64,000 nucleotides of DNA from Luteimonas vadosa. Its GTDB lineage: Bacteria > Pseudomonadota > Gammaproteobacteria > Xanthomonadales > Xanthomonadaceae. Position 1 is the stretch's first letter. Each line of letters starts with the position of its first letter. Under the pieces are notes generated by a model that saw only the letters and a program-made list of their open reading frames with translations, did not search any database and was not told the DNA's origin. Made by a program: the position numbers and the translations under genes. The stretch spans positions 1,206,273 to 1,270,272 of the forward strand of contig NZ_BAABJY010000002.1 in assembly GCF_039543545.1 (NCBI RefSeq), in the 5' to 3' direction. This document shows positions 25,161 to 33,539 of this stretch, one piece after another.

Positions 25161-26144
25161 ATGAGCGAGACCCCAGCGAACGCGTCGCCTCCCGCCGCGA
25201 GCAACCCGCCTCCCGCCATCGCAGCCCTGCTGCGGTGGTTCGATACCCGCCATGCGGCACCCGTGCCGGCGCACGACGACCGCATCGACTGGCTGCGCGT
25301 CGCCCCCTTCATCGGGATGCACCTGGCCTGCATCGGCGTGTTGTGGGTGGGCGTGTCGGCCACCGCCCTGTGGGTCGCGCTCGCGTCCTACGCGCTGCGC
25401 ATGTTTGCCATCACCGCGTTCAACCACCGCTACTTTTCGCACAAGACCTTCCACACGTCGCGCGCGATGCAGTTCGCGTTCGGCCTGCTCGGCGCCAGCT
25501 GCGTGCAGCGGGGACCGTTGTGGTGGGCGGCGCACCACCGCCACCACCACCGGCATGCCGATACGGAGCAGGACGTGCACTCGCCGCGCCACCTGGGCTT
25601 CTTCCGCAGCCACATGGGCTGGTTCATGGCCCGGGGCGCGTTCCGCACCGACGAGGCCGCGGTACCCGATCTGGCGAAGTACCCGGAACTTCGCTGGCTC
25701 GATCGGTACGACGTCGTCGTCCCTGTGATCTACGCCGCCGCACTGTATGCGCTCGGCGCCTGGCTGGGGCACGCCCATCCGTCGCTCGGGACCAGCGGTC
25801 CGCAGCTGTTGGTCTGGGGCTTCTTCGTCTCGACGGTCGTGCTGTTCCATGTCGCCGTCTCGATCAACTCGCTTGCCCACCAGTGGGGCACCCGTCGCTA
25901 CGCAACCCGGGACGACAGCCGCAACAACGCCCTGCTCGCCCTGCTGACCTTCGGCGAAGGCTGGCACAACAACCACCACCATTTCCCCGGTTCGGCGCGG
26001 CAAGGGGTGCGCTGGTGGGAGGTCGACCTGTCCTGGTACCTGCTGAAACTGATGTCGGCCTTCGGCCTGGTCTGGGACCTCAAGACAATGCCTGCGCACC
26101 TGGTCGATGCACGCCGGGCCCATCCTCGCGCAGGCCGCCCTTGA
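25161..26144 (+). CDS. Acyl-lipid/acyl-CoA desaturase (delta-9 type)
   Basis: Encodes 327 residues. Membrane di-iron desaturase placing a double bond in fatty acyl chains with O2. The three histidine boxes are complete: HRYFSH (89-94), HRHHHRH (126-132) and HNNHHH (about 276-281). Hydrophobic segments flank them as in stearoyl-CoA-type desaturases. The ATG at 25161 (MSETPANAS) is preceded by a Pro/Ala-rich N-terminus. It is the first gene of a six-gene operon; its TGA overlaps the TTG start of the next gene. The product, an unsaturated acyl chain, is the substrate class used by the CFA-type enzymes downstream. Confidence 0.93.
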   Translation: MSETPANASPPAASNPPPAIAALLRWFDTRHAAPVPAHDDRIDWLRVAPFIGMHLACIGVLWVGVSATALWVALASYALRMFAITAFNHRYFSHKTFHTSRAMQFAFGLLGASCVQRGPLWWAAHHRHHHRHADTEQDVHSPRHLGFFRSHMGWFMARGAFRTDEAAVPDLAKYPELRWLDRYDVVVPVIYAAALYALGAWLGHAHPSLGTSGPQLLVWGFFVSTVVLFHVAVSINSLAHQWGTRRYATRDDSRNNALLALLTFGEGWHNNHHHFPGSARQGVRWWEVDLSWYLLKLMSAFGLVWDLKTMPAHLVDARRAHPRAGRP

Positions 26145-27415
26145 ACCCGCGTCGACGCATTGCGGTCGTCGGCAGCGGCATCGCCGGACTCGGTGCCGCG
26201 TGGCGGTTGTCGACCGCCCACGACGTCGTCCTGTTCGAATCCTCGGACCGGCTCGGCGGACATGTCCACACCCACGACATCAAGCTGGACGGCCGCCGCC
26301 ACGCCGTCGACACCGGGTTCATCGTGTTCAACCACGCCCACTACCCGCTGCTGACCGCACTGTTCGAGTCACTGGGGGTCGCGACCCGGCCGACCACCAT
26401 GAGTTTCTCGGTGCAGGACGCCTGCAATGGGCTGGAATACAACGCCACGAACCTCGATGGACTGTTCGCCCAACGCCGCAACGTCGCCTCGCCGCGGTTC
26501 TGGGGCATGCTCCGCGACATCCGCCGTTTCTACCGGCAAGCCCCGGCACTACTCGAACTGCCGGGGGGAGGGCCCAGCCTGGGTGAATACGTGGCGGCCA
26601 ATCGCTACGGCGACGCCTTCGTCGACGACCACCTGGTGCCCATGGCCTCCGCCCTGTGGTCTTCGCCGGCATCGGCGGTACTCGACTTCCCCGCCAAGTA
26701 CCTGGTGTGCTTCATGCAGCAACACCAGATGTTGCAGGTCGAGGGCAGGCCGCAATGGCGTGTCGTGTCCGGGGGGTCGATGCGTTACGTGGAAGCCCTG
26801 CAATCCCGCTGGCGGGTCGACGTCCGGCTGCGCACGCGGGTCGAACGCGTGGCCAGGCACGCCGGGGGCCATGTCTTCGTGCAATGCGCCAATGGAAGCG
26901 AACGCTTCGACGAGGTCGTACTCGCCTGCCATGGCGACGACGCCCTGGCCCTGCTGGAGACACCGACTCCCGGGGAGCGCGCCGTGCTCGGCGCGATCGC
27001 CTACCAGGACAACGACATGGTGCTGCATACCGATGCACGCCTCCTGCCCAGGCGCCGCAGGGCCTGGGCGGCATGGAATGCCTTCGTTCCGGTCGACCGC
27101 AGCGAGGCCTGCACCGTCAGCTACTGCATGAACATCCTGCAATCGATCCGCTCGAAACAGCCCATCGTGGCAACCCTCAATCGAAGTGCGGATATCGATG
27201 CGGGCAAGGTCCTGGCCCGCGCGCGCTACCGCCACCCCGTCCACTCGCACGCAAGCGTCGCCGCGCAGGCGGGCATCCCGGGCATCAGTGGCCGCGACCG
27301 CATCTGGTTCGCGGGCGCCTGGTGCGGATACGGCTTCCATGAAGACGGCCTGCGCAGCGGCTACGCGGCCGCCGACGGCCTGCTCCAGCGACACCAGGCC
27401 GGGCAGGCCGCATGA
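26141..27415 (+). CDS. FAD-dependent oxidoreductase, amine-oxidase fold
   Basis: Encodes 424 residues. The ADP-binding motif IAVVGSGIAGLGAAWRLS begins at residue 7, followed by the glycine-rich DRLGGHVHT; a C-terminal FAD motif includes WFAGAWCGYGFHEDGLRSG. The family (COG2907) travels with DUF1365 and CFA synthase genes in many proteobacteria and is presumed to oxidise or desaturate an acyl chain. No ATG is available at the domain start: the only fitting start is TTG at 26141, which overlaps the desaturase stop as TTGA. The next gene overlaps this one as ATGA. This predicts translational coupling through the operon. Confidence 0.9.
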   Translation: MNPRRRIAVVGSGIAGLGAAWRLSTAHDVVLFESSDRLGGHVHTHDIKLDGRRHAVDTGFIVFNHAHYPLLTALFESLGVATRPTTMSFSVQDACNGLEYNATNLDGLFAQRRNVASPRFWGMLRDIRRFYRQAPALLELPGGGPSLGEYVAANRYGDAFVDDHLVPMASALWSSPASAVLDFPAKYLVCFMQQHQMLQVEGRPQWRVVSGGSMRYVEALQSRWRVDVRLRTRVERVARHAGGHVFVQCANGSERFDEVVLACHGDDALALLETPTPGERAVLGAIAYQDNDMVLHTDARLLPRRRRAWAAWNAFVPVDRSEACTVSYCMNILQSIRSKQPIVATLNRSADIDAGKVLARARYRHPVHSHASVAAQAGIPGISGRDRIWFAGAWCGYGFHEDGLRSGYAAADGLLQRHQAGQAA

Positions 27416-28185
27416 CCGCATCCGTCGCCAGCGCGCTGTACCAGGGAGTCGTCCGCCACCGCAGGCACCTCCCGCGGCCGCACGCCTTCCGCTATCGCAT
27501 GTTCCAGCCCTATTTGGACCTCTCCGAGCTCGACCAGGTCTTCGCCGAACGCTGGTTGTGGTCGGTCGGGCGCGGCAACGTCGCGTCGTTCCGGCGCGGC
27601 GATTTCCACGGGGATCCCGCGACGCCCCTGGACAGCGCCTTGCGCGATACCGTCGCTGCATGCACCGGGACGCGGCCGACCGGACCGATCCGGATGCTGG
27701 CGCACCTGCGCTATCTCGGCCAGTGCTTCAATCCCGTCGCGCTCTATTACGGTTTCCGCGAGGATGGCGCCACGCTGGAATGGATCATGGCGGACATCAC
27801 CAACACGCCGTGGAACGAACGCCACGCCTACGTGCTGCCCGTCGCCGGCGCCGTGCATCGTCACGGCATGCTGCGCTGGGACTTCGACAAGCGCTTCCAC
27901 GTCTCGCCATTCATGCCGATGCGGCGGGCGTACGCCTGGCGCTTCAGCGTCCCGGGCGACGACCTGCGCGTGCACATGGAAGTCCGCGACGGGACGTCGC
28001 GTGAGTTCGACGCCACGCTGACGCTGCAACGCCGACCATTGGACGGACCCAACCTGGCCCGCGCCCTGCTGCGTTACCCCGCCATGTGCACCCAGGTGGT
28101 GGCGGCCATCTATTGGCAGGCGCTGCGGCTCTGGCTCAAGCGCACGCCCTTCCAACCCCACCCCGACTCGGTGACGCACCCATGA
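27412..28185 (+). CDS. DUF1365 family protein
   Basis: Encodes 257 residues. The family signatures are present: LYQGVVRHRRHLPRPHAFRY at the start, RMLAHLRYLGQCFNPVALYYGF and KRFHVSPFMPM in the middle. The function is unproven; the family is almost always found between an FAD oxidoreductase and a CFA synthase, as here, and is assumed to take part in acyl-chain modification. ATG overlaps the upstream stop (ATGA at 27412-27415) and the stop overlaps the downstream start (ATGA at 28182-28185). No signal peptide is seen, so it is probably cytoplasmic or at the inner membrane surface. Confidence 0.9.
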   Translation: MTASVASALYQGVVRHRRHLPRPHAFRYRMFQPYLDLSELDQVFAERWLWSVGRGNVASFRRGDFHGDPATPLDSALRDTVAACTGTRPTGPIRMLAHLRYLGQCFNPVALYYGFREDGATLEWIMADITNTPWNERHAYVLPVAGAVHRHGMLRWDFDKRFHVSPFMPMRRAYAWRFSVPGDDLRVHMEVRDGTSREFDATLTLQRRPLDGPNLARALLRYPAMCTQVVAAIYWQALRLWLKRTPFQPHPDSVTHP

Positions 28186-29441
28186 ACTCCAGACCGCGGG
28201 ATCTCGCGCGTGCAAGGCCCGCCGACCGGCAGGTGGGCGGCTTCTGGCGCAGGCGGATCCTCGACCTGCTCGACGACTTGCATGGCGGAACCCTTGTGGT
28301 CCGGGACGTCCACGGCACCACCCTGCTCGGCCATGCGGACGGCGACGCGCCCTTGTGCGCGACACTGACCGTCCATGACGAGGCGTTCTACCGGCGCGTC
28401 GCGTTGGGCGGCAGCGTCGGCGCCGGCGAGGCCTACTTCGACGGCTTGTGGGACTGCGACGACCTGGTCTCGCTGGTCCGCCTGCTGGTTCGCAACCGCG
28501 AACGGCTCGACGCCATGGAGTCCGGCTTCGCCCGTTTCGCGGGCTGGCTGCTGCGTGGCTGGCACGCCCTGCGCCCGAACTCACGGCGCGGCGGGAGCCG
28601 CAGGAATATCTCCGCGCATTACGACCTTGGCAATCCCCTGTTCGAACTCTTCCTGTCGCCAGACATGATGTACTCCTCGGCGATCTTCGCATCGGCCGAC
28701 GAGACACTGGAGCAGGCGTCGTTGCGCAAGCTCGAGACGATCTGCGCCAGGCTCCAGCTCCAACCCGGAGACCACGTGCTCGAAATCGGTACCGGCTGGG
28801 GCGGCTTCGCGATCCACGCGGCCACCCGCCACGGCTGCCGGGTCACGACCACGACTCTGTCGGCCGAACAACGGGATTTCGCGCAAAGTCGCGTCGCGGC
28901 GGCCGGCTTGTCCGATCGGATCACCGTGCTGCTCGACGACTATCGCGACCTCGGGGGCCAATACGACAAGGTGGTCTCGATCGAGATGGTCGAGGCCGTC
29001 GGCGCCGCGCAGCTGCCCACCTACTTCGCCCAGCTTTCCGGGTTGCTGAAACCCGACGGGCTGGCGCTGGTGCAGGCGATCACCATCGAGGACCATCGCT
29101 ATCGCCGCGCCTTGCGGGAGGTCGACTTCATCAAGCGCCACGTCTTCCCCGGGAGCTTCATCCCGTCCACCAGCGCCATGCTCGGGGCCATGGCCGGCCA
29201 CAGCGACCTGGGGTTGCTCCACCTGCAGGAGATCGGCGACAGCTATGCGCTGACCCTGCGCGAATGGCGCCGGAGGTTCGAGGACGCTCACGATCAGGTA
29301 CGCGCACTGGGCTACGACGAACGCTTCCTCCGGCTGTGGCGGTTCTACCTGTGCTACTGCGAGGGCGGGTTCCTCGAGCGATCGATCGGCGATGTGCAGA
29401 TGCTCTTCGCGCGCCCCGGTTATCGTTGTCGTATCGAGTAG
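28182..29441 (+). CDS. CFA-synthase-like SAM methyltransferase (first copy)
   Basis: Encodes 419 residues. Belongs to the cyclopropane-fatty-acyl-phospholipid synthase family: N-terminal lipid-binding region, then HYDLGNPLFELFLSPDMMYSS, SAM motif I VLEIGTGWGGF at 199-209 and a C-terminal YCEGGFLERSIGDVQMLF. By recalled alignment with E. coli CFA synthase, the bicarbonate-site residues differ: Cys139 is replaced by Ser166 (YSSAIF) and His266 by Gln298 (LVQAITI), while the glutamate is kept (Glu271). This leaves methyl transfer without ring closure as a possible outcome. Starts with an ATGA overlap and is followed by a strong GGGAGGAG site for the next gene. Confidence 0.9.
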   Translation: MNSRPRDLARARPADRQVGGFWRRRILDLLDDLHGGTLVVRDVHGTTLLGHADGDAPLCATLTVHDEAFYRRVALGGSVGAGEAYFDGLWDCDDLVSLVRLLVRNRERLDAMESGFARFAGWLLRGWHALRPNSRRGGSRRNISAHYDLGNPLFELFLSPDMMYSSAIFASADETLEQASLRKLETICARLQLQPGDHVLEIGTGWGGFAIHAATRHGCRVTTTTLSAEQRDFAQSRVAAAGLSDRITVLLDDYRDLGGQYDKVVSIEMVEAVGAAQLPTYFAQLSGLLKPDGLALVQAITIEDHRYRRALREVDFIKRHVFPGSFIPSTSAMLGAMAGHSDLGLLHLQEIGDSYALTLREWRRRFEDAHDQVRALGYDERFLRLWRFYLCYCEGGFLERSIGDVQMLFARPGYRCRIE

Positions 29442-29452
29442 GGAGGAGGCGC

Positions 29453-30256
29453 ATGAGTCCCTGGGTGTTCGCGGCGTTGGTGTGGGCATTGAGCGCGATC
29501 GTGATGGCGGCGGTCTGGGCTTTCGCCATCCGTGTCAGGAACGTCGGTTACGTCGACGTCGCCTGGGCCGGGTTGATGGCAGTGGCGGCCCTCCTCTCCG
29601 GCCTGCTGGCCGATGGCGCCATCCTGCCGCGCACGCTCACCGCGCTGGCCGGGGCGGTCTGGGGCGCGCGCTTGTGCCTGTACCTGCTCAATCGCGTCAT
29701 GCACGAGGCCGAGGACGGGCGCTACCGCGCGCTGCGCGAACGCTGGCAGGGCAGTCCGGCGAGGTTCTTCGTGTTCTTCCAGGCGCAGGCGGTCGTGGTC
29801 GCGCTGTTCGCGCTGCCGTTCTTCGCCGCGGCCAGCAGCACGCAGAGCAATGCCGATGCGTGGGCCATCGCCGCGATCCTGGTCTGGCTGGCCGCGGTCG
29901 GTGGCGAAGCGCTCGCCGACGCGCAATTGGCGGAACACCGTGCCGATCCCGCGAACCAGGGCAAGACCTGCCGCAGCGGTTTCTGGGCCTGGTCGCGCCA
30001 CCCCAATTACTTCTTCGAATGGCTGCACTGGTTCACCTATGTCCTGTTGGCCGTCCACTCCCCGCATTGGGCACTGAGCTGGCTGGGCCCCGTGGTCATG
30101 CTCGCGTTCCTGTACCGCGTCAGCGGGATCCCCTGGACGGAGCAGAACGCGCTGCGCAGTCGCGGCGAGGACTACGCGCGTTACCAGCGTGAAGTGAGCC
30201 CCTTCATTCCCTGGCCGCCTCGATCCGGGTCCGGTTCTCGCGGTCATAGCCACTGA
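29453..30256 (+). CDS. DUF1295 membrane protein (steroid-reductase/isoprenylcysteine-methyltransferase-like)
   Basis: Encodes 267 residues with about six hydrophobic segments. The C-terminal signature GFWAWSRHPNYFFEWLHWFTY and SGIPWTEQNALRSRGEDYARYQ is that of DUF1295, related to the steroid 5-alpha-reductase and ICMT membrane folds that use NADPH or SAM on lipid substrates. A reductase or methyltransferase acting on a membrane lipid is a fair inference, but the reaction is not known. The ATG at 29453 is preceded by an excellent GGGAGGAG site and follows the previous gene by 11 bases; the next gene starts 7 bases after its stop. Confidence 0.9.
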   Translation: MSPWVFAALVWALSAIVMAAVWAFAIRVRNVGYVDVAWAGLMAVAALLSGLLADGAILPRTLTALAGAVWGARLCLYLLNRVMHEAEDGRYRALRERWQGSPARFFVFFQAQAVVVALFALPFFAAASSTQSNADAWAIAAILVWLAAVGGEALADAQLAEHRADPANQGKTCRSGFWAWSRHPNYFFEWLHWFTYVLLAVHSPHWALSWLGPVVMLAFLYRVSGIPWTEQNALRSRGEDYARYQREVSPFIPWPPRSGSGSRGHSH

Positions 30257-30263
30257 GGTACCC

Positions 30264-31289
30264 ATGTCCCTGATCGACCTGGCCGAACGCGGCCTGCTTC
30301 CTGACGCGGCGATCCGCGCCGGTATTCGCAAGCTCTGCGCGAAGCGGCTGCACGACGAGCATTCAGGGGATATCGAGGGTGCCGACATGCGTGCCCGCAT
30401 GCTGATGTTGCAATTGCGCGAAAGTCCGATCGCCGTCGAAACCGAAGCCGCCAACCAGCAGCACTACGAAGTGCCTGCCCGGTTCTTCGAGCTGTGCCTG
30501 GGCAAGCGGCTCAAGTACAGCAGCTGCTACTACCCCAGGGGCGATGAATCGCTGGACCAGGCGGAAGAGGCGATGCTTTCGCTCTACGGGGAACGCGCGG
30601 CACTGGCCGATGGCCAGCGCATCCTCGAACTGGGCTGCGGCTGGGGGTCGCTGACGCTGTGGATGGCCGAGCGCTTCCGCAACGCATCCATCACCGGCGT
30701 GTCCAATTCAAGCGGACAGCGCGAGTACATCATGGCGCAGGCGCATAAGCGTGGACTGGCGAACATCGAGATCCTGACCCGGGACGTCAACACCCTCGCG
30801 CTCGAAGGGCCCTACGACCGCGTCGTCTCGATCGAGATGTTCGAACACGTACGCAACCACGCCGGGCTGCTTCGCCGCATCGCCGGGTGGCTGGAGGACG
30901 ATGGCAGCCTGTTCGTCCATGTCTTCTGCCATCGCACACTCGTCTATCCCTTCGAGGATGCCGGCCGGGACGACTGGATGGCCCGCCACTTCTTCACCGG
31001 CGGCCTGATGCCATCGGCCGAAACCCTCGTTCACATGCAGCGCGACCTCCACCTCGAACAACGCTGGCTGCTGTCCGGCACTCACTACCAGCGCACCGCC
31101 AACCACTGGTTGGCCAACCAGGACGACCATCGGGAAGCCGTGCTCGAGGTGCTGGCTGCCGCGCACGGCGCGGAGCACGCACGCCGCTGGGCGCAGCGCT
31201 GGCGCATCTTCTGGATGGCGTGCGCGGAGCTGTTCGGTTATCGCGGAGGGAATGAATGGGGCGTCGCCCACTATCGATTCGGAAAGTGA
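30264..31289 (+). CDS. CFA-synthase-like SAM methyltransferase (second, divergent copy)
   Basis: Encodes 341 residues. Shorter than CFA synthase and of a different subfamily, close to the plant coclaurine N-methyltransferase-like branch. SAM motif ILELGCGWGSL at about 120-130, substrate-loop YSSCYYP, IEMFEHVRNH with the bicarbonate-site Glu194, and VHVFCH with the matching histidine (His219). So, unlike the first copy, it keeps Glu and His, though the Cys position is Ser. The N-terminal lipid-binding lobe of true CFA synthases is reduced. It is the last gene of the operon; no clear terminator follows, and the next gene on the other strand ends 100 bases away. Confidence 0.87.
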   Translation: MSLIDLAERGLLPDAAIRAGIRKLCAKRLHDEHSGDIEGADMRARMLMLQLRESPIAVETEAANQQHYEVPARFFELCLGKRLKYSSCYYPRGDESLDQAEEAMLSLYGERAALADGQRILELGCGWGSLTLWMAERFRNASITGVSNSSGQREYIMAQAHKRGLANIEILTRDVNTLALEGPYDRVVSIEMFEHVRNHAGLLRRIAGWLEDDGSLFVHVFCHRTLVYPFEDAGRDDWMARHFFTGGLMPSAETLVHMQRDLHLEQRWLLSGTHYQRTANHWLANQDDHREAVLEVLAAAHGAEHARRWAQRWRIFWMACAELFGYRGGNEWGVAHYRFGK

Positions 31290-31390
31290 CGCTCCACGAT
31301 ATGGTGACGGCATGGCCGGCTGGCCCCGACACGTCCCGGCGGCCACCCTGACGCGCCAGTTCGCGGCCAAGCACCTGGCCGTCAGGCGCG

Positions 31391-32044
31391 CTAGCGCGGA
31401 GTTCCGCCGGTCTCGTCGGCGCCTTTCTCGTCGGCTTCTTGTCCGGTGTCTGCTGCGGGCGCGGAAGCTGGCTGCGCCGGGGGAGTTGCGCCGGGAGGAG
31501 TCCCGGCGGCCGGCGCCGAAGGAGTGCCGGCATCCGTTTGCAGTGGAGCCTCTTGCGGAACTTCCGCGGGCGCGGCTGCGCGTGCCTTGACCACGCGCAC
31601 GCCGCGCGACTTCATCCATGCATCGAACTCGTCCGCGGTCATCTGCTTGCCACCCTGCTGCATGTTGAAGCGCCACGGGGTGTTGTCGAACTCGGTCTTG
31701 GGCTTGTAGACGGCTGGATCGTTGGGATCGACCGGTGCGACCGGCTCGATGGCATCGGGTACGGGTGTCGGGGCGGGTGCCGCCATCGCGACGGTGCGGC
31801 ATGCCTCGATACGCAAGCGCAGCAGCACCTGGTCCACGGACTGCGACTCGTCGTATGCGTGCGCCAGCACCCCGCTCTGGGCGCCCAGCTGGTACGACGG
31901 CGCCGAAAGCTCGGCGGCGACCGGCAACAACACGGTCGGACGCAGGGGTTGCGGCCCTTCACGGACGAGGTCGGCGCAGTCTGCCGCATGCGCGAAGCCC
32001 GGCAACATCGCGAGGCAAAGCAGGTATTTCTTCGTTCCGCGCAT
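31391..32044 (-). CDS. Secreted hypothetical protein with Pro/Ala-rich C-terminus
   Basis: Encodes 217 residues. The ATG at 32044 gives a signal peptide (MRGTKKYLLCLAMLPGFAHAA). The mature part has a short folded region with two cysteines (DCADLV, EACRTV), a WRFNMQQGGKQMTADEFDAWMKSRGVRVVKA segment that looks like a structured motif, and then about 60 residues rich in Ala, Pro, Thr and Glu ending DETGGTPR, probably disordered. I do not recognise a family with a known role. It lies downstream of ompA on the same strand but beyond a strong terminator, so it has its own promoter or low readthrough. Confidence 0.65.
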   Translation of the reverse strand: MRGTKKYLLCLAMLPGFAHAADCADLVREGPQPLRPTVLLPVAAELSAPSYQLGAQSGVLAHAYDESQSVDQVLLRLRIEACRTVAMAAPAPTPVPDAIEPVAPVDPNDPAVYKPKTEFDNTPWRFNMQQGGKQMTADEFDAWMKSRGVRVVKARAAAPAEVPQEAPLQTDAGTPSAPAAGTPPGATPPAQPASAPAADTGQEADEKGADETGGTPR

Positions 32045-32148
32045 GCCAACTCCCCACCTATAGGACCTGGGCGAGTGTAGGCGCGCACGCCATGACCGAC
32101 AACCCTGCGAACCGCCAAAGCCTGAACGCCTCATGGCGGCCTGGGCGC

Positions 32149-32181
32149 AAAAAAACGAAGCCCGGCATGAGCCGGGCTTCG
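32149..32181 (-). terminator. Intrinsic terminator of ompA
   Basis: An 11-bp perfect stem (32156-32166 with 32171-32181, loop of four) is followed on the minus strand by seven T residues, directly after the ompA stop codon. Classic intrinsic terminator. Confidence 0.92.
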
Positions 32182-32204
32182 CGTGTTGCAGCTGTGGCGT
32201 CCGA

Positions 32205-33359
32205 TTAGTTCTGGACGTTCAGCTCGGTGCGGCGGTTCGTCTCGCTCTTGCAGCCCGGGAACGCATCACCCAGCTCCTCCAGCGGACGGCTCTCGCCGTA
32301 ACCGTTCGGGCCCGACATCCGGCCAGCATCGATGCCGTTGCTGGTCAGGTAGTCGTACACCGCAGTCGCGCGGCGCTCGGACAGGCCCTGGTTGTACTCG
32401 TCCGTACCGCACTCGTCGGTGTGGCCAGCGACTTCGACGCGCAGATCCGGGTAACGCTTCAGGATCTCGATGGCTTCGTTGAGGATCGCCACCGCGTCGG
32501 GACGCAGGGTCGACTTGTCGAAGTCGAAGTTGACGCCCTTCAGGTCGATCGACACGGGCACCGGGCAACCGTCAGGACCGATGGTCTGGCCAGGCTGCGA
32601 GTTCGGGCACTTGTCGTCGCAATCGTTCACGCCGTCGCCGTCGCTGTCCATGTCGGCGCAGCTCGGGGCAACCGGGGCGGGACCGACCGGGGCAGTCGGC
32701 TCAGGGCCCAGCGGGATGATGATGCCCACCGAGGCCAGCACGTCGCCGTACCAGTCTTCACCGTCGTTACGCTCCGGCGGCGGATCGTCGAGCAGGAGCT
32801 GGGCGCGGGTGTCGTCGATGGCAACGGCACGATAGGCCAGCTCGGTGCGGACGCGGACGCGGCCGACGTGGCTCTGGGCACCGATACCGAACTTGCCGGC
32901 GAGGCCGCCTTCGGTTTCCTCGAACGGGGAGTTGGGGTTCGGGAAGTTGTCGGTCTCGATCTCTTCCTGCTGATAGCCAAGGCCCATCAGGAAGTACGGG
33001 TTCCAGTTACGGCCTTCGGCGATGAAGTGGCGACGCAGGTCGAAGGAGATGCCGGCCTGGCTCCAGTTCAGGTCCTGCCCGCTGACCAGCGGATTGGTGT
33101 TCCGCGGGCTGATGCCGTTGCGCTCTTCGAAGTTGGTCTGACCGTAGTTCAGCTCGATGTCGAACGACCAGTTCGGATTGAAGAACTTGCCGAAGCCGAT
33201 GGCACCGTACGGCATGTTGCTGGTGTGGCGATCCGAGTCCTGGATGTTGAAGCCGGCGGTGCCGGTGATGTACCAGCGATCGTCGAACTCCTGAGCATTG
33301 GCGACACTCGCCACGCCCAAGCCGCCCAACAGCGCTGCACAGAGGAGTTTCTTTTTCAT
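32205..33359 (-). CDS. ompA: OmpA family outer-membrane protein
   Basis: Encodes 384 residues. Signal peptide MKKKLLCAALLGGLGVASVANA, then an eight-strand beta-barrel domain of about 200 residues, a calcium-binding thrombospondin-type-3-like linker (DMDSDGDGVNDCDDKCP) and a C-terminal OmpA peptidoglycan-binding domain (VNFDFDKSTLRPDA, VAGHTDECGTDEYNQGLSERRA). It tethers the outer membrane to the cell wall. A good AAGGAG site precedes the ATG. A probable promoter lies about 130-150 bases upstream, giving a long leader with two small hairpins, as is common for stable outer-membrane protein mRNAs. Confidence 0.93.
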   Translation of the reverse strand: MKKKLLCAALLGGLGVASVANAQEFDDRWYITGTAGFNIQDSDRHTSNMPYGAIGFGKFFNPNWSFDIELNYGQTNFEERNGISPRNTNPLVSGQDLNWSQAGISFDLRRHFIAEGRNWNPYFLMGLGYQQEEIETDNFPNPNSPFEETEGGLAGKFGIGAQSHVGRVRVRTELAYRAVAIDDTRAQLLLDDPPPERNDGEDWYGDVLASVGIIIPLGPEPTAPVGPAPVAPSCADMDSDGDGVNDCDDKCPNSQPGQTIGPDGCPVPVSIDLKGVNFDFDKSTLRPDAVAILNEAIEILKRYPDLRVEVAGHTDECGTDEYNQGLSERRATAVYDYLTSNGIDAGRMSGPNGYGESRPLEELGDAFPGCKSETNRRTELNVQN

Positions 33360-33486
33360 GCGTTCAGCTCCTTAAATCTTGAAAAAAGAGAACCGTGATT
33401 CCGTGGTTCCATATGGAAAGACGGCCGCCTGTTGGTCGCCATCCCGCGCAGGTTAGAGTCCACAGCGTGAAAGCTGTGTTAACGAG

Positions 33487-33514
33487 CATATAACAAATCA
33501 AACCCGCCTGTCAT
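33487..33514 (-). promoter_or_regulatory. Probable ompA promoter
   Basis: On the minus strand, ATGACA (33509-33514) is separated by 16 bases from TATATG (33487-33492), which has a TG one base upstream (extended -10). Start of transcription would be near 33480, giving a leader of about 120 bases with a 6-bp hairpin at its 5' end (33461-33478). Confidence 0.5.
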
Positions 33515-33539
33515 CGGGCTCGAGGGCGATTCTAGCCCC

